A stretch of 64,000 nt of DNA from Streptomyces sp. NBC_00683 (lineage in GTDB: Bacteria; Actinomycetota; Actinomycetes; Streptomycetales; Streptomycetaceae): NCBI RefSeq assembly GCF_036226745.1, contig NZ_CP109013.1, forward strand, positions 1,550,001-1,614,000. The letters run 5' to 3'. A program made the translations under genes and the position numbers. Below the pieces are notes generated by a model, which ran no database searches, was not told where the DNA came from, and saw only the letters and a program-made list of their open reading frames with translations. This document shows positions 16,194 through 24,745 of the stretch, piece after piece; position 1 is the first letter of the stretch; each line of letters opens with the position of its first letter.

Positions 16194-19100
16194 CTACGTG
16201 GAGGGCAGCTCCTTCAGCTGGATGTTGCGGAAGGACACCTGGTCGTCGGCCCCGTGGTTCTGCAGGCCGATGTAGCCGTCCTTCAGGCTGCGCACCGGGT
16301 CGGTGTTGGTGAAGTCGTTGATCTTCACTCCGTTGAGGAAGATCTGGAGACGTTCGCCCTGGACCCGGATCTCGTAGCTGTTCCATTGCCCGGGAGGCCG
16401 CAGGACCTGGTCACGGGCTTTGATGTTGGCCGATTTGAAGGTGTAGACGGCCCCGGTGGTGCGGTCGGCGGCGTCCGTGGCGTCGATCTGGATCTCGTAG
16501 CCGTTGTTCACCGCGGACCAGGGGTCGTCGGACTCCGGGAAGCCGACGAAGATGCCGGAGTTGTCGTCGCCCGCCATCTTCCAGTCGAGCTTCAGCGAGT
16601 ACGACTTCAGCTCCTTGGCCTGGTAGGTCAGCAGCCCCATGCCGCCCTCGGAGCGCAGCTCACCGTCGGTGACGGCGAACCTTCCCGGGCCGCCCTGCTT
16701 CCAGCCTTCGAGCGTCTTTCCGTTGAAGATCGACCGGTAGCCGGTGTCCGGCTTGCAGTCGGCCTTCACCTGGCCGGTGGCGTAGCGCAGTCCGCCCAGC
16801 AGGTGCTGGCGCAGGGCGGGTTCCGCGTAGGACTCCTTGGTGTGGCCGAGGCCGGTGTAGAAGGAGCGGCCGCCCTGGTAGGCCTGGCACCAGGCGATGG
16901 GGTGGTCGCCCTTCATCTTCCCGCCGGTGTAGCTGGTCTCGTCCAGTGTGGCCAGGACCTGGGCCTTGTCCCGCGGGTTGGTGCGGTAGTTGTACCACTC
17001 GTCCGTACGGTCCCAGGCGTCGTCCAGGTGGGCGGTCGCCGGGTGGTCGTGGTTCTCCACGCGGACGGTCGCGGGCTGGATCTGCGGGTGCGAGTCGAAG
17101 TACGCGCCGACGAGCCCGCCGTAGAACTCCCAGTCGTACTCGGTGTCGGCGGCCGCGTGGACGCCCATGTAGCCGCCTCCGGTGGCCACGTAGTTCTCGA
17201 AGGCCTTCTGCTGGTCGCCGTTGAGGACGTCACCGGTCGTCGACAGGAAGACGACGGCGTCGTACCGCGCCAGGTTGCTGGTGGTGAACTGGCCGGCCTC
17301 CTCGGTGGAGTCGACGGTGATGTTGGTGTCCTTGCCCAGTTCCTTCAGTGCGGCGACGCCCGTCGGGATGGAGTCGTGGCGGAAGCCGCCGGTCTTGGAG
17401 AAGACCAGGACGCGCTTGGCGGTCCGGTCGGGGGCGCTGTTGGAGAGCTCGAAGTCGTCGACGTCGTAGAGCGCTCCGGCGCCGCCCTTGAAGACCAGGA
17501 AGAGCTCGGTGGCCTTCTTGGGTGCACCGCGCAGGGGCACGTCGATGTCCTGGAAGGTGTCCCAGCTGCCGGTCACGGGTACGGGCGCCGAGCCGAGGAT
17601 CGTTCCGGTGGGCGATCCGGTCCGCACTTCCAGGAAGCCTCCCGCGCCGGCCGAGGAGACGCGGGCGGTGAGCTTGGTGGTGCCGTCGAGGATGTACGGG
17701 GTGAAGGAGATCCAGTCGTCGTTGTCGATGTCTCCGACGGTCCGGCCGCCGTGGGCGCTCGCCTTCTCCGGTGTGGTGATGCCGGAGGAGTCGTCGAAGT
17801 GCTCGGCCTGGCGGTGGCGCGGCTGCAGCTGGGCCTGGTCGCGGCCGGTGAGTGCGGCCTGGCCGCCGCCCCCGCCGTCGGTGTACGAGGCCGAGACGCC
17901 GCCGTAGATGTTGGCGTTCGGGTCGTGCCCGCCTTCCATCGCGGTCTTGATGGTGCCTTCGCAGCCGTGCTCCGTGGTGATGTCGTGGCCGTGGCTGTCG
18001 TGGCCCAGGGTGAACTTGATGACGACCTTGCTGCAGTCGATGGTGCCGTCCTCCGGGTCGGTGACGGTGGCCTTGAAAGGCACTTCGTCCCCGAACTCGA
18101 ACTGCTGCCCGTCGGAGGGGAACTGCAGGTTCACGACGGGTGCGGTGTTGCCGACCGTCACATGGACGCTCGCGGCGCCGGTGCGGCCGGTCGGGTCCTT
18201 GGCCGTCACGGTGGCGGTGTACGTGCCGTTCTTCTTGTACGTGTACGAGGGGTTGGCCTCCGTGGACTTTCCGCCGTCGCCGAAGTCCCACGCGTAGGTG
18301 AGGGCGTCGCCGTCCCCGTCGGTGGTGCCCGCCGAGGAGAACTTCACCCTCAGCGGTGCGATGCCGGAGGTCTTGCTGGAGGAGGCCTCGGCGATGGGTG
18401 AGCGGCCACCCGTCGCGTTCTCGATGCGGTACACGGCGGAGTTCTCGTCGCCGCCGAACCAGTCGATGCCGTAGTCCAGGACGTACAGCGCCCCGTCGGG
18501 CCCGAAGGCCATGTCCATCACCTGGGTCCCGGTCCACGGGATGTCGTTGACGGACTGGACGGCTCCGTCACCGTCCTGCTCGATGCGCTTGATCCACTGC
18601 CGTCCGAACTCACCGGCGAAGAAGTCCCCGTCGTACTCCTCGGGGAACTTGACCGGTGAGTCGAGGTCCGCGTCGTAGCGGTAGACGGGCCCGCCCATCG
18701 GGGACTCGGAGCCCGTGCCGAACTCGGGCACGGACCCGCCGTCGTACGGGATCCAGGCGGCCTGCGCGGGAGGCAGGTCGACCAGGCCGGTGTTGTGGGC
18801 CGACTCGTTCTTCGGGGCCGCGCAGTCGAAGGCCGGTCCGGAGGTCTTCGTGGCGAAGTCGTAGTCCCTGTAGGCGTCGTTGCCGCCGGTGCAGAAGGGC
18901 CAGCCGAAGTTGCCGGCCTTCGTCACCCGGGCGAACTCGACCTGGCCCGCGGGTCCGCGGTTCGGGTCGGCGGCGCCGGCGTCGGGGCCGTAGTCGCCGA
19001 CGTAGACGATGCCGGTGGCCTTGTCGACGCTGAAGCGGAAGGGATTGCGGAAGCCCATCGCGTAGATCTCGGCGCGGGTCCTGTCCGTACCGGGGGCGAA

Positions 19101-19892
19101 GAGGTTGCCCTCGGGGACGGTGTACGAGCCGTCGTCCGCGACCTTGATGCGGAGGATCTTGCCGCGGAGGTCATTGGTGTTGCCCGAGGTGCGGCGGGCG
19201 TCGAACGCCGGGTTGCGGTCGGGCCGGTCGTCGATCGGGGAGAAGCCGTCCGAGGCGAACGGGTTGGAGTCGTCACCGGTCGACAGGTAGAGGTTGCCCT
19301 GCGCGTCGAAGTCGATGTCGCCGCCGACGTGGCAGCAGATGCCGCGACTGGCGGGGATGTCGAGGACCTTCTTCTCGCTGGCGTTGTCGAGGGTGCCGTC
19401 CTCCTTGAGCACGAAGCGGGACAGCCGGTTCACACCGTCGAACTTCGCGAAGTCGGCGGCGGCGCCGGTCTCCGGCGCGTCGCCGGCGGGGGTGTCCAAC
19501 GGCGGGGCGTAGTAGAGGTAGATGGCCCGGTTCTCGGCGAAGCCGGGGTCGATGCCGACCCCTTGGAGCCCTTCCTCGTCGTGCGAGTAGACGGGGATGG
19601 TGCCGGAGATCCGGGTGTTGCCGGCGCTGTCGGTGATGCGCAGCTCTCCGCTGCGGGAGGTGTGCAGCACGCTGCGGTCGGGGAGCACCGCCAGCGACAT
19701 GGGTTCGCCGGTCTCGGCGACGCCCTTGGCGAGGGTGACCTGCTGGAAGTCCTCGGCGGCGGCCGGGGCGGCCGGTGCGTCGGCGGTGGCCGCGGGCGAG
19801 GACCCCAGGGTGAGGGTGGCGGCTGCGAGCAGTCCGCCGGTCAGGAGAGCGAGTGTTTTGCGGGCGCGGAGCCGTCTGCTGCTTCTGTGCAC
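16194..19892 (-). CDS. Secreted five-domain protein: sugar dehydrogenase, PKD, CBM6-like, ThuA, DUF1080
   Basis: A 1232-residue exported protein. A signal peptide (residues 1 to about 38, ending in ATADA) is followed by a glucose/sorbosone-dehydrogenase-type beta-propeller (about 50-490, with GLQGVGIDPGF), a PKD domain (about 490-580, WDFGDGG), a carbohydrate-binding-like module (about 675-820), a ThuA glutamine-amidotransferase-like domain (about 824-1048, with VHAAADTEYDW and YTGLGHT) and a C-terminal DUF1080/3-keto-disaccharide-hydrolase domain (about 1050-1232, IFNGKTLEGW). Oxidising, binding and hydrolysing modules in one chain suggest extracellular attack on an oxidised glycoside. It lies alone between two terminators and next to the sugar ABC operon. 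Confidence 0.88.
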   Translation of the reverse strand: MHRSSRRLRARKTLALLTGGLLAAATLTLGSSPAATADAPAAPAAAEDFQQVTLAKGVAETGEPMSLAVLPDRSVLHTSRSGELRITDSAGNTRISGTIPVYSHDEEGLQGVGIDPGFAENRAIYLYYAPPLDTPAGDAPETGAAADFAKFDGVNRLSRFVLKEDGTLDNASEKKVLDIPASRGICCHVGGDIDFDAQGNLYLSTGDDSNPFASDGFSPIDDRPDRNPAFDARRTSGNTNDLRGKILRIKVADDGSYTVPEGNLFAPGTDRTRAEIYAMGFRNPFRFSVDKATGIVYVGDYGPDAGAADPNRGPAGQVEFARVTKAGNFGWPFCTGGNDAYRDYDFATKTSGPAFDCAAPKNESAHNTGLVDLPPAQAAWIPYDGGSVPEFGTGSESPMGGPVYRYDADLDSPVKFPEEYDGDFFAGEFGRQWIKRIEQDGDGAVQSVNDIPWTGTQVMDMAFGPDGALYVLDYGIDWFGGDENSAVYRIENATGGRSPIAEASSSKTSGIAPLRVKFSSAGTTDGDGDALTYAWDFGDGGKSTEANPSYTYKKNGTYTATVTAKDPTGRTGAASVHVTVGNTAPVVNLQFPSDGQQFEFGDEVPFKATVTDPEDGTIDCSKVVIKFTLGHDSHGHDITTEHGCEGTIKTAMEGGHDPNANIYGGVSASYTDGGGGGQAALTGRDQAQLQPRHRQAEHFDDSSGITTPEKASAHGGRTVGDIDNDDWISFTPYILDGTTKLTARVSSAGAGGFLEVRTGSPTGTILGSAPVPVTGSWDTFQDIDVPLRGAPKKATELFLVFKGGAGALYDVDDFELSNSAPDRTAKRVLVFSKTGGFRHDSIPTGVAALKELGKDTNITVDSTEEAGQFTTSNLARYDAVVFLSTTGDVLNGDQQKAFENYVATGGGYMGVHAAADTEYDWEFYGGLVGAYFDSHPQIQPATVRVENHDHPATAHLDDAWDRTDEWYNYRTNPRDKAQVLATLDETSYTGGKMKGDHPIAWCQAYQGGRSFYTGLGHTKESYAEPALRQHLLGGLRYATGQVKADCKPDTGYRSIFNGKTLEGWKQGGPGRFAVTDGELRSEGGMGLLTYQAKELKSYSLKLDWKMAGDDNSGIFVGFPESDDPWSAVNNGYEIQIDATDAADRTTGAVYTFKSANIKARDQVLRPPGQWNSYEIRVQGERLQIFLNGVKINDFTNTDPVRSLKDGYIGLQNHGADDQVSFRNIQLKELPST

Positions 19893-20189
19893 GTGCGTCC
19901 TCCGGAGAGTGCCGGTTGTACGGGCGGGTGGATCCGTACGTTTCGCGCGGGGACTGCCGCGCTCGTGACCCCGGGGCGCCGTGAGGGACCCGGGTTACGC
20001 GAGTCATGCTGTGTACACCTAGGGGACGGTAGACCTGTTCGTCCGGGACGGAAAGCCCTTACGCAGCACTCGGATCGGCCTTTTTCCTCTGGCAGGACAA
20101 AGCGGTGCGGGGGCAGGGCGAGGCGGCCCGGCGGCGGTGTGCGGATACCGCGGGCTGTGGTCGCCGGGCAGGCCCGATGCGGCGGCCCG

Positions 20190-20215
20190 CGTGAGGTGCC
20201 GTGCGGCACCTCACG
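20190..20215. terminator. Hairpin beyond the sugar-isomerase gene
   Basis: An 11-bp stem (20190-20200 with 20205-20215) and 4-base loop GTGC, about 70 bp past the isomerase stop. No U-tract follows, as is common for terminators in high-G+C actinobacteria. Confidence 0.5.
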
Positions 20216-20257
20216 TGTCCGGGCTGCGCGTCGGGCCTCCCCGGCAGGGGCGGAACG

Positions 20258-20279
20258 GGTCCGGGACGGAGCCCGGACC
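20258..20279 (-). terminator. Hairpin directly after the sugar-isomerase gene
   Basis: GGTCCGGG (20258-20265) pairs with CCCGGACC (20272-20279) around a 6-base loop, starting 3 bp after the stop of the isomerase gene at 20282. Probably the first terminator of the ABC-transport operon. Confidence 0.5.
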
Positions 20280-20281
20280 TC

Positions 20282-21286
20282 TCAGTCGCCGCCCCCGAAC
20301 GCGGCGTCGAACGACGCGCTCGGCGGGTCGAAGTCGAACCGCTTCAGCGAGGCGAGCGCTTCCGGGGCACCGGTCAGGCGGTCCATTCCCGCGTCCTCCC
20401 ACTCGACGGAGACGGGTCCCTGGTAGTCGATGGACCGCAGCATCCGGAACACGTCCTCCCACGGCACGTCGCCGTGCCCCGCGGAGACGAAGTCCCAGCC
20501 GCGCCGGGGATCGCCCCACGGCAGATGGGAGCCGAGCCTGCCGTTGCGCCCGTCGAGGCGCTTGCGGGCCTCCTTGCAGTCCACGTGGTAGATCCGGTCC
20601 CGGAAGTCGTACAGGAAGCCGACCGGGTCGAGGTCCTGCCACACGAAGTGGCTCGGGTCGAAGTTCAGCCCGAACGCGGGGCGGTGGCCGACGGCCTCCA
20701 GGGCGCGGTGCGTGGTCCAGTAGTCGTACGCGATCTCGCTCGGGTGCACCTCATGGGCGAAGCGCACGCCCTCGGCGTCGAAGACGTCCAGGATCGGGTT
20801 CCACCGCTCCGCGAAGTCCTCGTAGCCGCGTTCGATCATGTGCGGCGGCACCGGGGGAAACATGGCGACCAGGTGCCAGATCGACGACCCGGTGAAGCCG
20901 ATGACCGTGTCGACGCCGAACGCGGACGCCGCGCGGGCCGTGTTCTTGATCTCCTCGGCGGCCCGCCGGCGCACGCCCTCGGGCTCCCCGTCCCCCCAGA
21001 TCCGGGCGGGGAGGATCCCCTGGTGGCGCTCGTCGATCGGGCTGTCGCAGACGGCCTGGCCCACCAGGTGGTTGGAGACCGCCCAGCACTTGAGGCCGTA
21101 CTTGTCGAGCAGCCGGTGCCGCCCGTCGAGGTAGCCGGGGTCGGAGAGCGCCTTGTCGACCTCGAAGTGGTCTCCCCAGCAGGCGAGTTCGAGCCCGTCG
21201 TAGCCGAAGTCCCGGGCCAGCCGGCAGACCTCCTCCAGCGGCAGGTCGGCCCACTGGCCGGTGAAGAGTGTGAAGGGGCGGGGCAT
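20282..21286 (-). CDS. Sugar phosphate isomerase/epimerase (TIM barrel), catabolic
   Basis: A 334-residue xylose-isomerase-like TIM-barrel protein, starting [16 protein letters not shown]. Likely metal ligands are in [33 protein letters not shown] and [11 protein letters not shown]. It sits 12 bp after the Gfo/Idh oxidoreductase gene and is the last gene of the ABC-transport operon. Proteins of this length paired with a Gfo/Idh enzyme often act on keto-sugars or inositols. Cytoplasmic, with no signal peptide. Confidence 0.87.
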   Translation of the reverse strand: MPRPFTLFTGQWADLPLEEVCRLARDFGYDGLELACWGDHFEVDKALSDPGYLDGRHRLLDKYGLKCWAVSNHLVGQAVCDSPIDERHQGILPARIWGDGEPEGVRRRAAEEIKNTARAASAFGVDTVIGFTGSSIWHLVAMFPPVPPHMIERGYEDFAERWNPILDVFDAEGVRFAHEVHPSEIAYDYWTTHRALEAVGHRPAFGLNFDPSHFVWQDLDPVGFLYDFRDRIYHVDCKEARKRLDGRNGRLGSHLPWGDPRRGWDFVSAGHGDVPWEDVFRMLRSIDYQGPVSVEWEDAGMDRLTGAPEALASLKRFDFDPPSASFDAAFGGGD

Positions 21287-21298
21287 GTGCGGGACCTC

Positions 21299-22537
21299 CT
21301 AGAACGGGACCGGTACCGGGGTGTGCACGGAGTTCTTCTCGGCGCTCTCCTCGACGGCTGCGAGCACCCGCTGCACCTGGAGCCCGTCGGCGAACGACGG
21401 TACGGGCGCGGCCCCTTCGGCGATCGTCCGCACCACGTCGCGGGCCTGGTGGACGAACGTGTGCTCGTAGCCGAGCGCATGGCCCGGCGGCCACCACGCC
21501 TCGAGGTAGGGGTGCTCGGGCTCGGTGACGAGGATCCGCCGGAACCCGGCCGAGGTGGCGGGCTCGGTGTGGTCGTGGAAGGAGAGCTCGTTGAGCCGTT
21601 CCAGGTCGAAGGCGAGCGAGCCCCGTTCCCCGTTGATCTCCAGCCGCAGGGCGTTCTTGCGGCCGGCCGCCATCCGCGTCGCCTCGAAGGAGGCCAGCGC
21701 ACCGGAGGCCAGCCGCCCCGTGAACAGCGCGGCGTCGTCGACGGTGACCGCCCCCCGCGCGGTACCGTCCGCGGCGCCCGAGAGACCGGCCGAGGAGCCG
21801 GCGAGCAGGGGGCGTTCGCGTACGAACGTCTCGCTCACCGCCGACACGCCGACCAGCAGCTCGCCCGTCAGGTACTGGGCGAGGTCCACGATGTGCGCCC
21901 CGAGGTCCCCCAGCGCGCCGGATCCGGCGTGCTCCCGCTCGAGCCGCCAGGTGAGCGGCGACTCCGGGTCGACCAGCCAGTCCTGGAGGTAGGTGGCCCG
22001 TACGTGTCGCAGAGCGCCGAGCCGCCCCTCCGCGATGAGCGTGCGGGCATAGGTGACGGCGGGCACCTTGCGGTAGTTGAAGCCCACCATCGCCACCTGG
22101 CCGCGCGCCGCCGCCCGCTCGGCGGCCGCCACCATGGCCTCCGCCTCGGCCACCGTGTTGGCGAGCGGCTTCTCGCACAGCACGTGCTTGCCCGCGTCGA
22201 GGGCGGCGATGGCGATCTCCGCATGGCTGTCGCCGGGGGTGCAGATGTCCACGAGCTGCACATCGTCCCGGGCGATCATCGCGCGCCAGTCGGTCTCCGC
22301 CGCCGCCCAGCCGTGCCGGGCGGCGGCGGCCTCGACGGCCGTACGGTCGCGTCCGCAGATCGCGGCGAGAGCGGGTCTCATCGGCAGGTCGAAGACGTGT
22401 CCCGCGGTGCGCCAACCCTGTGAGTGGGCGGCGCCCATGAACGCGTAACCGACCATGCCGACCCCGAGCGTCGCCGTCGGCTGCTGTACCGGCGGCGGAG
22501 CTGCGGGCTCCTGCTCCGTCTCTTCCCTACGGGCCAT
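21299..22537 (-). CDS. Gfo/Idh/MocA-family oxidoreductase
   Basis: A 412-residue NAD(P)-dependent dehydrogenase of the glucose-fructose oxidoreductase/inositol dehydrogenase family. The Rossmann start is GVGMVGYAFMGAAHS, then VDICTPGDSHAEIA, the family's catalytic-lysine motif CEKPLAN, and GDLGAHIVDLAQY with the late active-site Asp and His. The ATG at 22537 has a strong GAGGAGG ribosome site; the open frame further upstream is not coding. It lies between the periplasmic-binding-protein gene and the isomerase gene, so it probably oxidises the imported sugar or a derivative. Confidence 0.92.
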   Translation of the reverse strand: MARREETEQEPAAPPPVQQPTATLGVGMVGYAFMGAAHSQGWRTAGHVFDLPMRPALAAICGRDRTAVEAAAARHGWAAAETDWRAMIARDDVQLVDICTPGDSHAEIAIAALDAGKHVLCEKPLANTVAEAEAMVAAAERAAARGQVAMVGFNYRKVPAVTYARTLIAEGRLGALRHVRATYLQDWLVDPESPLTWRLEREHAGSGALGDLGAHIVDLAQYLTGELLVGVSAVSETFVRERPLLAGSSAGLSGAADGTARGAVTVDDAALFTGRLASGALASFEATRMAAGRKNALRLEINGERGSLAFDLERLNELSFHDHTEPATSAGFRRILVTEPEHPYLEAWWPPGHALGYEHTFVHQARDVVRTIAEGAAPVPSFADGLQVQRVLAAVEESAEKNSVHTPVPVPF

Positions 22538-22584
22538 GCGGACTTCCTCCTCGTCGGTGGTTCGGTGGCGGCGGCGGTGCGGGA

Positions 22585-23622
22585 TCAGCTGAAGCCCGTC
22601 GGCAGGTACTGGTCGATGTTGTCCTTGGTGACCACGGCCGAGTAGAGGGTGAGGGAGGTCGGGATCTCCATTTCGGAGAGGCCCGAGACGCCCTTGCCCT
22701 GGCCGAGAGCACGCGCCAGGTCGATCGCGGACGCGGCCATCGTCGGCGGGTACAGCACGGTGGCCTTGAGGACGCTGTTGCCGGCCTTGATGGCGTCCAT
22801 GGCCGACTTGGCCCCGGCGCCGCCGACCATGATGAACTCGTCGCGGCCGGCCTGCTCGATGGCGCGCAGCGCGCCCACGCCCTGGTCGTCGTCGTGGTTC
22901 CACAGGGCGTCGAACTGCTTCTGCGCCTGCAGGAGCTGGGCCATCTTCGCCTGGCCCGACTCGACGGTGAACTCGGCGGCCTGACGGGCCACCAGCTTGA
23001 TGTTGGAGTAGTTCTTGAGGGCGTCGGCGAAGCCCTGGCTGCGCTGCTTGGTGAGCTCCAGGTTGTCGATGCCCGCGAGCTCGACGACCTTGGCGTTCGA
23101 CTTCCCCTTGAGCTGTTCACCGATGTAGTGCCCGGCGTTGAGGCCCATGCCGTAGTTGTCGCCGCCGACCCAGCAGCGGTAGGCCTGCGGAGAGGCGAAG
23201 ATCCGGTCCAGGTTGACGACGGGGATGCCCGCCTTCATGGCCTCGAGGCCCACCTGGGTGAGCGCCTTGCCGTCGGCGGGGAGGATGACGAGGACGTCGA
23301 CCTTCTTGTTGATGAGGGTCTTGACCTGGCCGATCTGGGCGGCGGTGTCGTTGGAGCCCTCGGTGATCTCCAGGGTCACCTCGGAGTACTTCTCCGCCCG
23401 CGACTTGGCGTTGACGTTGATCGCGTTGAGCCAGCCGTGGTCGGCCTGCGGGCCGGCGAAGCCGATGGTGACGGGCTTGCCGGGCTTGTCGTCGGCAGCG
23501 GGCACGTTGGTCTGTGCTGCCGCCTTCTCCTTCGGCTCGTTGCTGGTACAGGCGGTGAGGAAGGCGCCCGCGGAGACGGCTGCGGTACCGAAGAGCAGTC
23601 CTCTGCGGCTGGTTTCTGGCAT
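22585..23622 (-). CDS. Sugar ABC transporter substrate-binding lipoprotein (CUT2 type)
   Basis: A 345-residue ribose-type periplasmic-binding protein. The N-terminus has both a twin-arginine motif (TSRRGLLFG) and a lipobox (FLTAC), so it should be exported folded by Tat and anchored as a lipoprotein. Family marks include VTIGFAGPQADHGW, the LVILPAD hinge region, GGDNYGMGLNAGHYIG and ALWNHDDDQGVGA. The ATG at 23622 follows AAGGG; an ATG 18 bp upstream lacks a ribosome site. The permease and ATPase genes precede it in the operon. The ligand is unknown; ribose, xylose, inositol or a disaccharide are possible. Confidence 0.9.
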   Translation of the reverse strand: MPETSRRGLLFGTAAVSAGAFLTACTSNEPKEKAAAQTNVPAADDKPGKPVTIGFAGPQADHGWLNAINVNAKSRAEKYSEVTLEITEGSNDTAAQIGQVKTLINKKVDVLVILPADGKALTQVGLEAMKAGIPVVNLDRIFASPQAYRCWVGGDNYGMGLNAGHYIGEQLKGKSNAKVVELAGIDNLELTKQRSQGFADALKNYSNIKLVARQAAEFTVESGQAKMAQLLQAQKQFDALWNHDDDQGVGALRAIEQAGRDEFIMVGGAGAKSAMDAIKAGNSVLKATVLYPPTMAASAIDLARALGQGKGVSGLSEMEIPTSLTLYSAVVTKDNIDQYLPTGFS

Positions 23623-23692
23623 GGCTGTCAAACCCTTCATCCGGTGCGTGGCATACGGAACAGCGGGTGGGTGGTGAGGAGACGGGGGTGTG

Positions 23693-24745
23693 TCAGGTCT
23701 CGCCGTGGCGCGTCGTGCGGTGCTGGACCAGGACGGCGGCGACGATGATCGCGCCCTTGGCGATCTGCTGGACATCGCTCTGCAGGTTGTTGAGCGCGAA
23801 GATGTTGGTGATGGTGGTGAAGACGAGGACGCCCAGGACGGAGCCGACGATCGTGCCGCGGCCGCCGCTGAGCAGGGTGCCGCCGATGATCGCGGCGGCG
23901 ATCGCGTCGAGTTCGTAGAGGTTGCCGTTGGTGTTCTGGCCGGAGCCGGACAGGATGATCAGCATGAAGGCGGCGATGCCGCAGCACAGGCCGGAGAGCA
24001 GGTACAGGTAGAGCCGCTGGCGGCGTACGTCGATGCCGGCGAGCCGTGCCGCTTCCGCGTTGCCTCCGACGGCGACCGTACGGCGTCCGAAGGTGGTCCG
24101 GTTCAGGATCAGCCAGCCGGCCACGGTGACCGCGGCGAAGACCAGGACCAGGGGCGGGATCCCGAGGACGTACGAGTCGGGAAGACCCAGGTCGAGAACG
24201 GAGGGCACGGTGACGATCTGTGTCTTGCCGTCCGTGATCTGCAGGGCGAGACCGCGGGCCGAGGCGAGCATGGCCAGCGTCGCGATGAACGGGACCATGC
24301 GCCCGTAGGCGATCAGGACCCCGTTGACGAGTCCGGCGGCCAGTCCGACGATCACGGCGGTGAACAGGATTCCCGCGAAGCCGAACTCCTGGGTGGCCAG
24401 CGTCGTCGCCCACACGGAGGCGAGTGCGACCATCGCGCCGACCGACAGGTCGATGCCGCCGCCGATGATGACGAGGGTCATGCCGACGGTGACGACACCG
24501 ATGACGGACGACTGGGTCAGGATCAGCTGGAGGTTCCCGGTGTCCAGGAACGCCTCGGGTTCGGTGAGGCCACCGACTGCCACCAGGGCGAGGAGTACGC
24601 CGAGCAGCGAGAGGTTGCGGACGTCGGCGCGCAGGCCGAGTGCGCGCAGGCCACCGCTCTGCTTCGAGGGCGGCGCGGCGGAGGGGCCGGGCAGGGTCCC
24701 CTTGTCCGGCCCGTGGTGCTGCGCCGACGGTGCGGGCTGTGTCAT
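23693..24745 (-). CDS. Sugar ABC transporter permease (RbsC-like)
   Basis: A 350-residue inner-membrane permease of the branched-chain/ribose type (BPD_transp_2), with about nine or ten membrane segments after a Pro/Gly-rich cytoplasmic N-terminus of about 40 residues. Typical stretches are VGMTLVIIGGGIDLSVGA, the VGGNAEAARLAGI coupling loop that contacts the ATPase, and IIGGTLLSGGRG. The ATG overlaps the ATPase stop by 4 bp. It works with the adjacent ATPase and binding protein. Confidence 0.93.
   Translation of the reverse strand: MTQPAPSAQHHGPDKGTLPGPSAAPPSKQSGGLRALGLRADVRNLSLLGVLLALVAVGGLTEPEAFLDTGNLQLILTQSSVIGVVTVGMTLVIIGGGIDLSVGAMVALASVWATTLATQEFGFAGILFTAVIVGLAAGLVNGVLIAYGRMVPFIATLAMLASARGLALQITDGKTQIVTVPSVLDLGLPDSYVLGIPPLVLVFAAVTVAGWLILNRTTFGRRTVAVGGNAEAARLAGIDVRRQRLYLYLLSGLCCGIAAFMLIILSGSGQNTNGNLYELDAIAAAIIGGTLLSGGRGTIVGSVLGVLVFTTITNIFALNNLQSDVQQIAKGAIIVAAVLVQHRTTRHGET

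Larger units (their letters stand above)
19893..20281. other. 389-bp intergenic region
   Basis: Control region for the secreted modular gene at one end and the 3' end of the sugar operon at the other. It holds an 8-bp palindrome GTGTACAC (20011-20018) about 120 bp upstream of the secreted gene and two hairpins near the operon end. I find no credible coding frame or RNA gene here. Confidence 0.6.

Noticed and set aside
16185..18401. 738-codon plus-strand open frame opposite the secreted modular gene
   Set aside because: Valine/glycine-rich shadow of the minus-strand gene, which has a signal peptide and recognisable domains.
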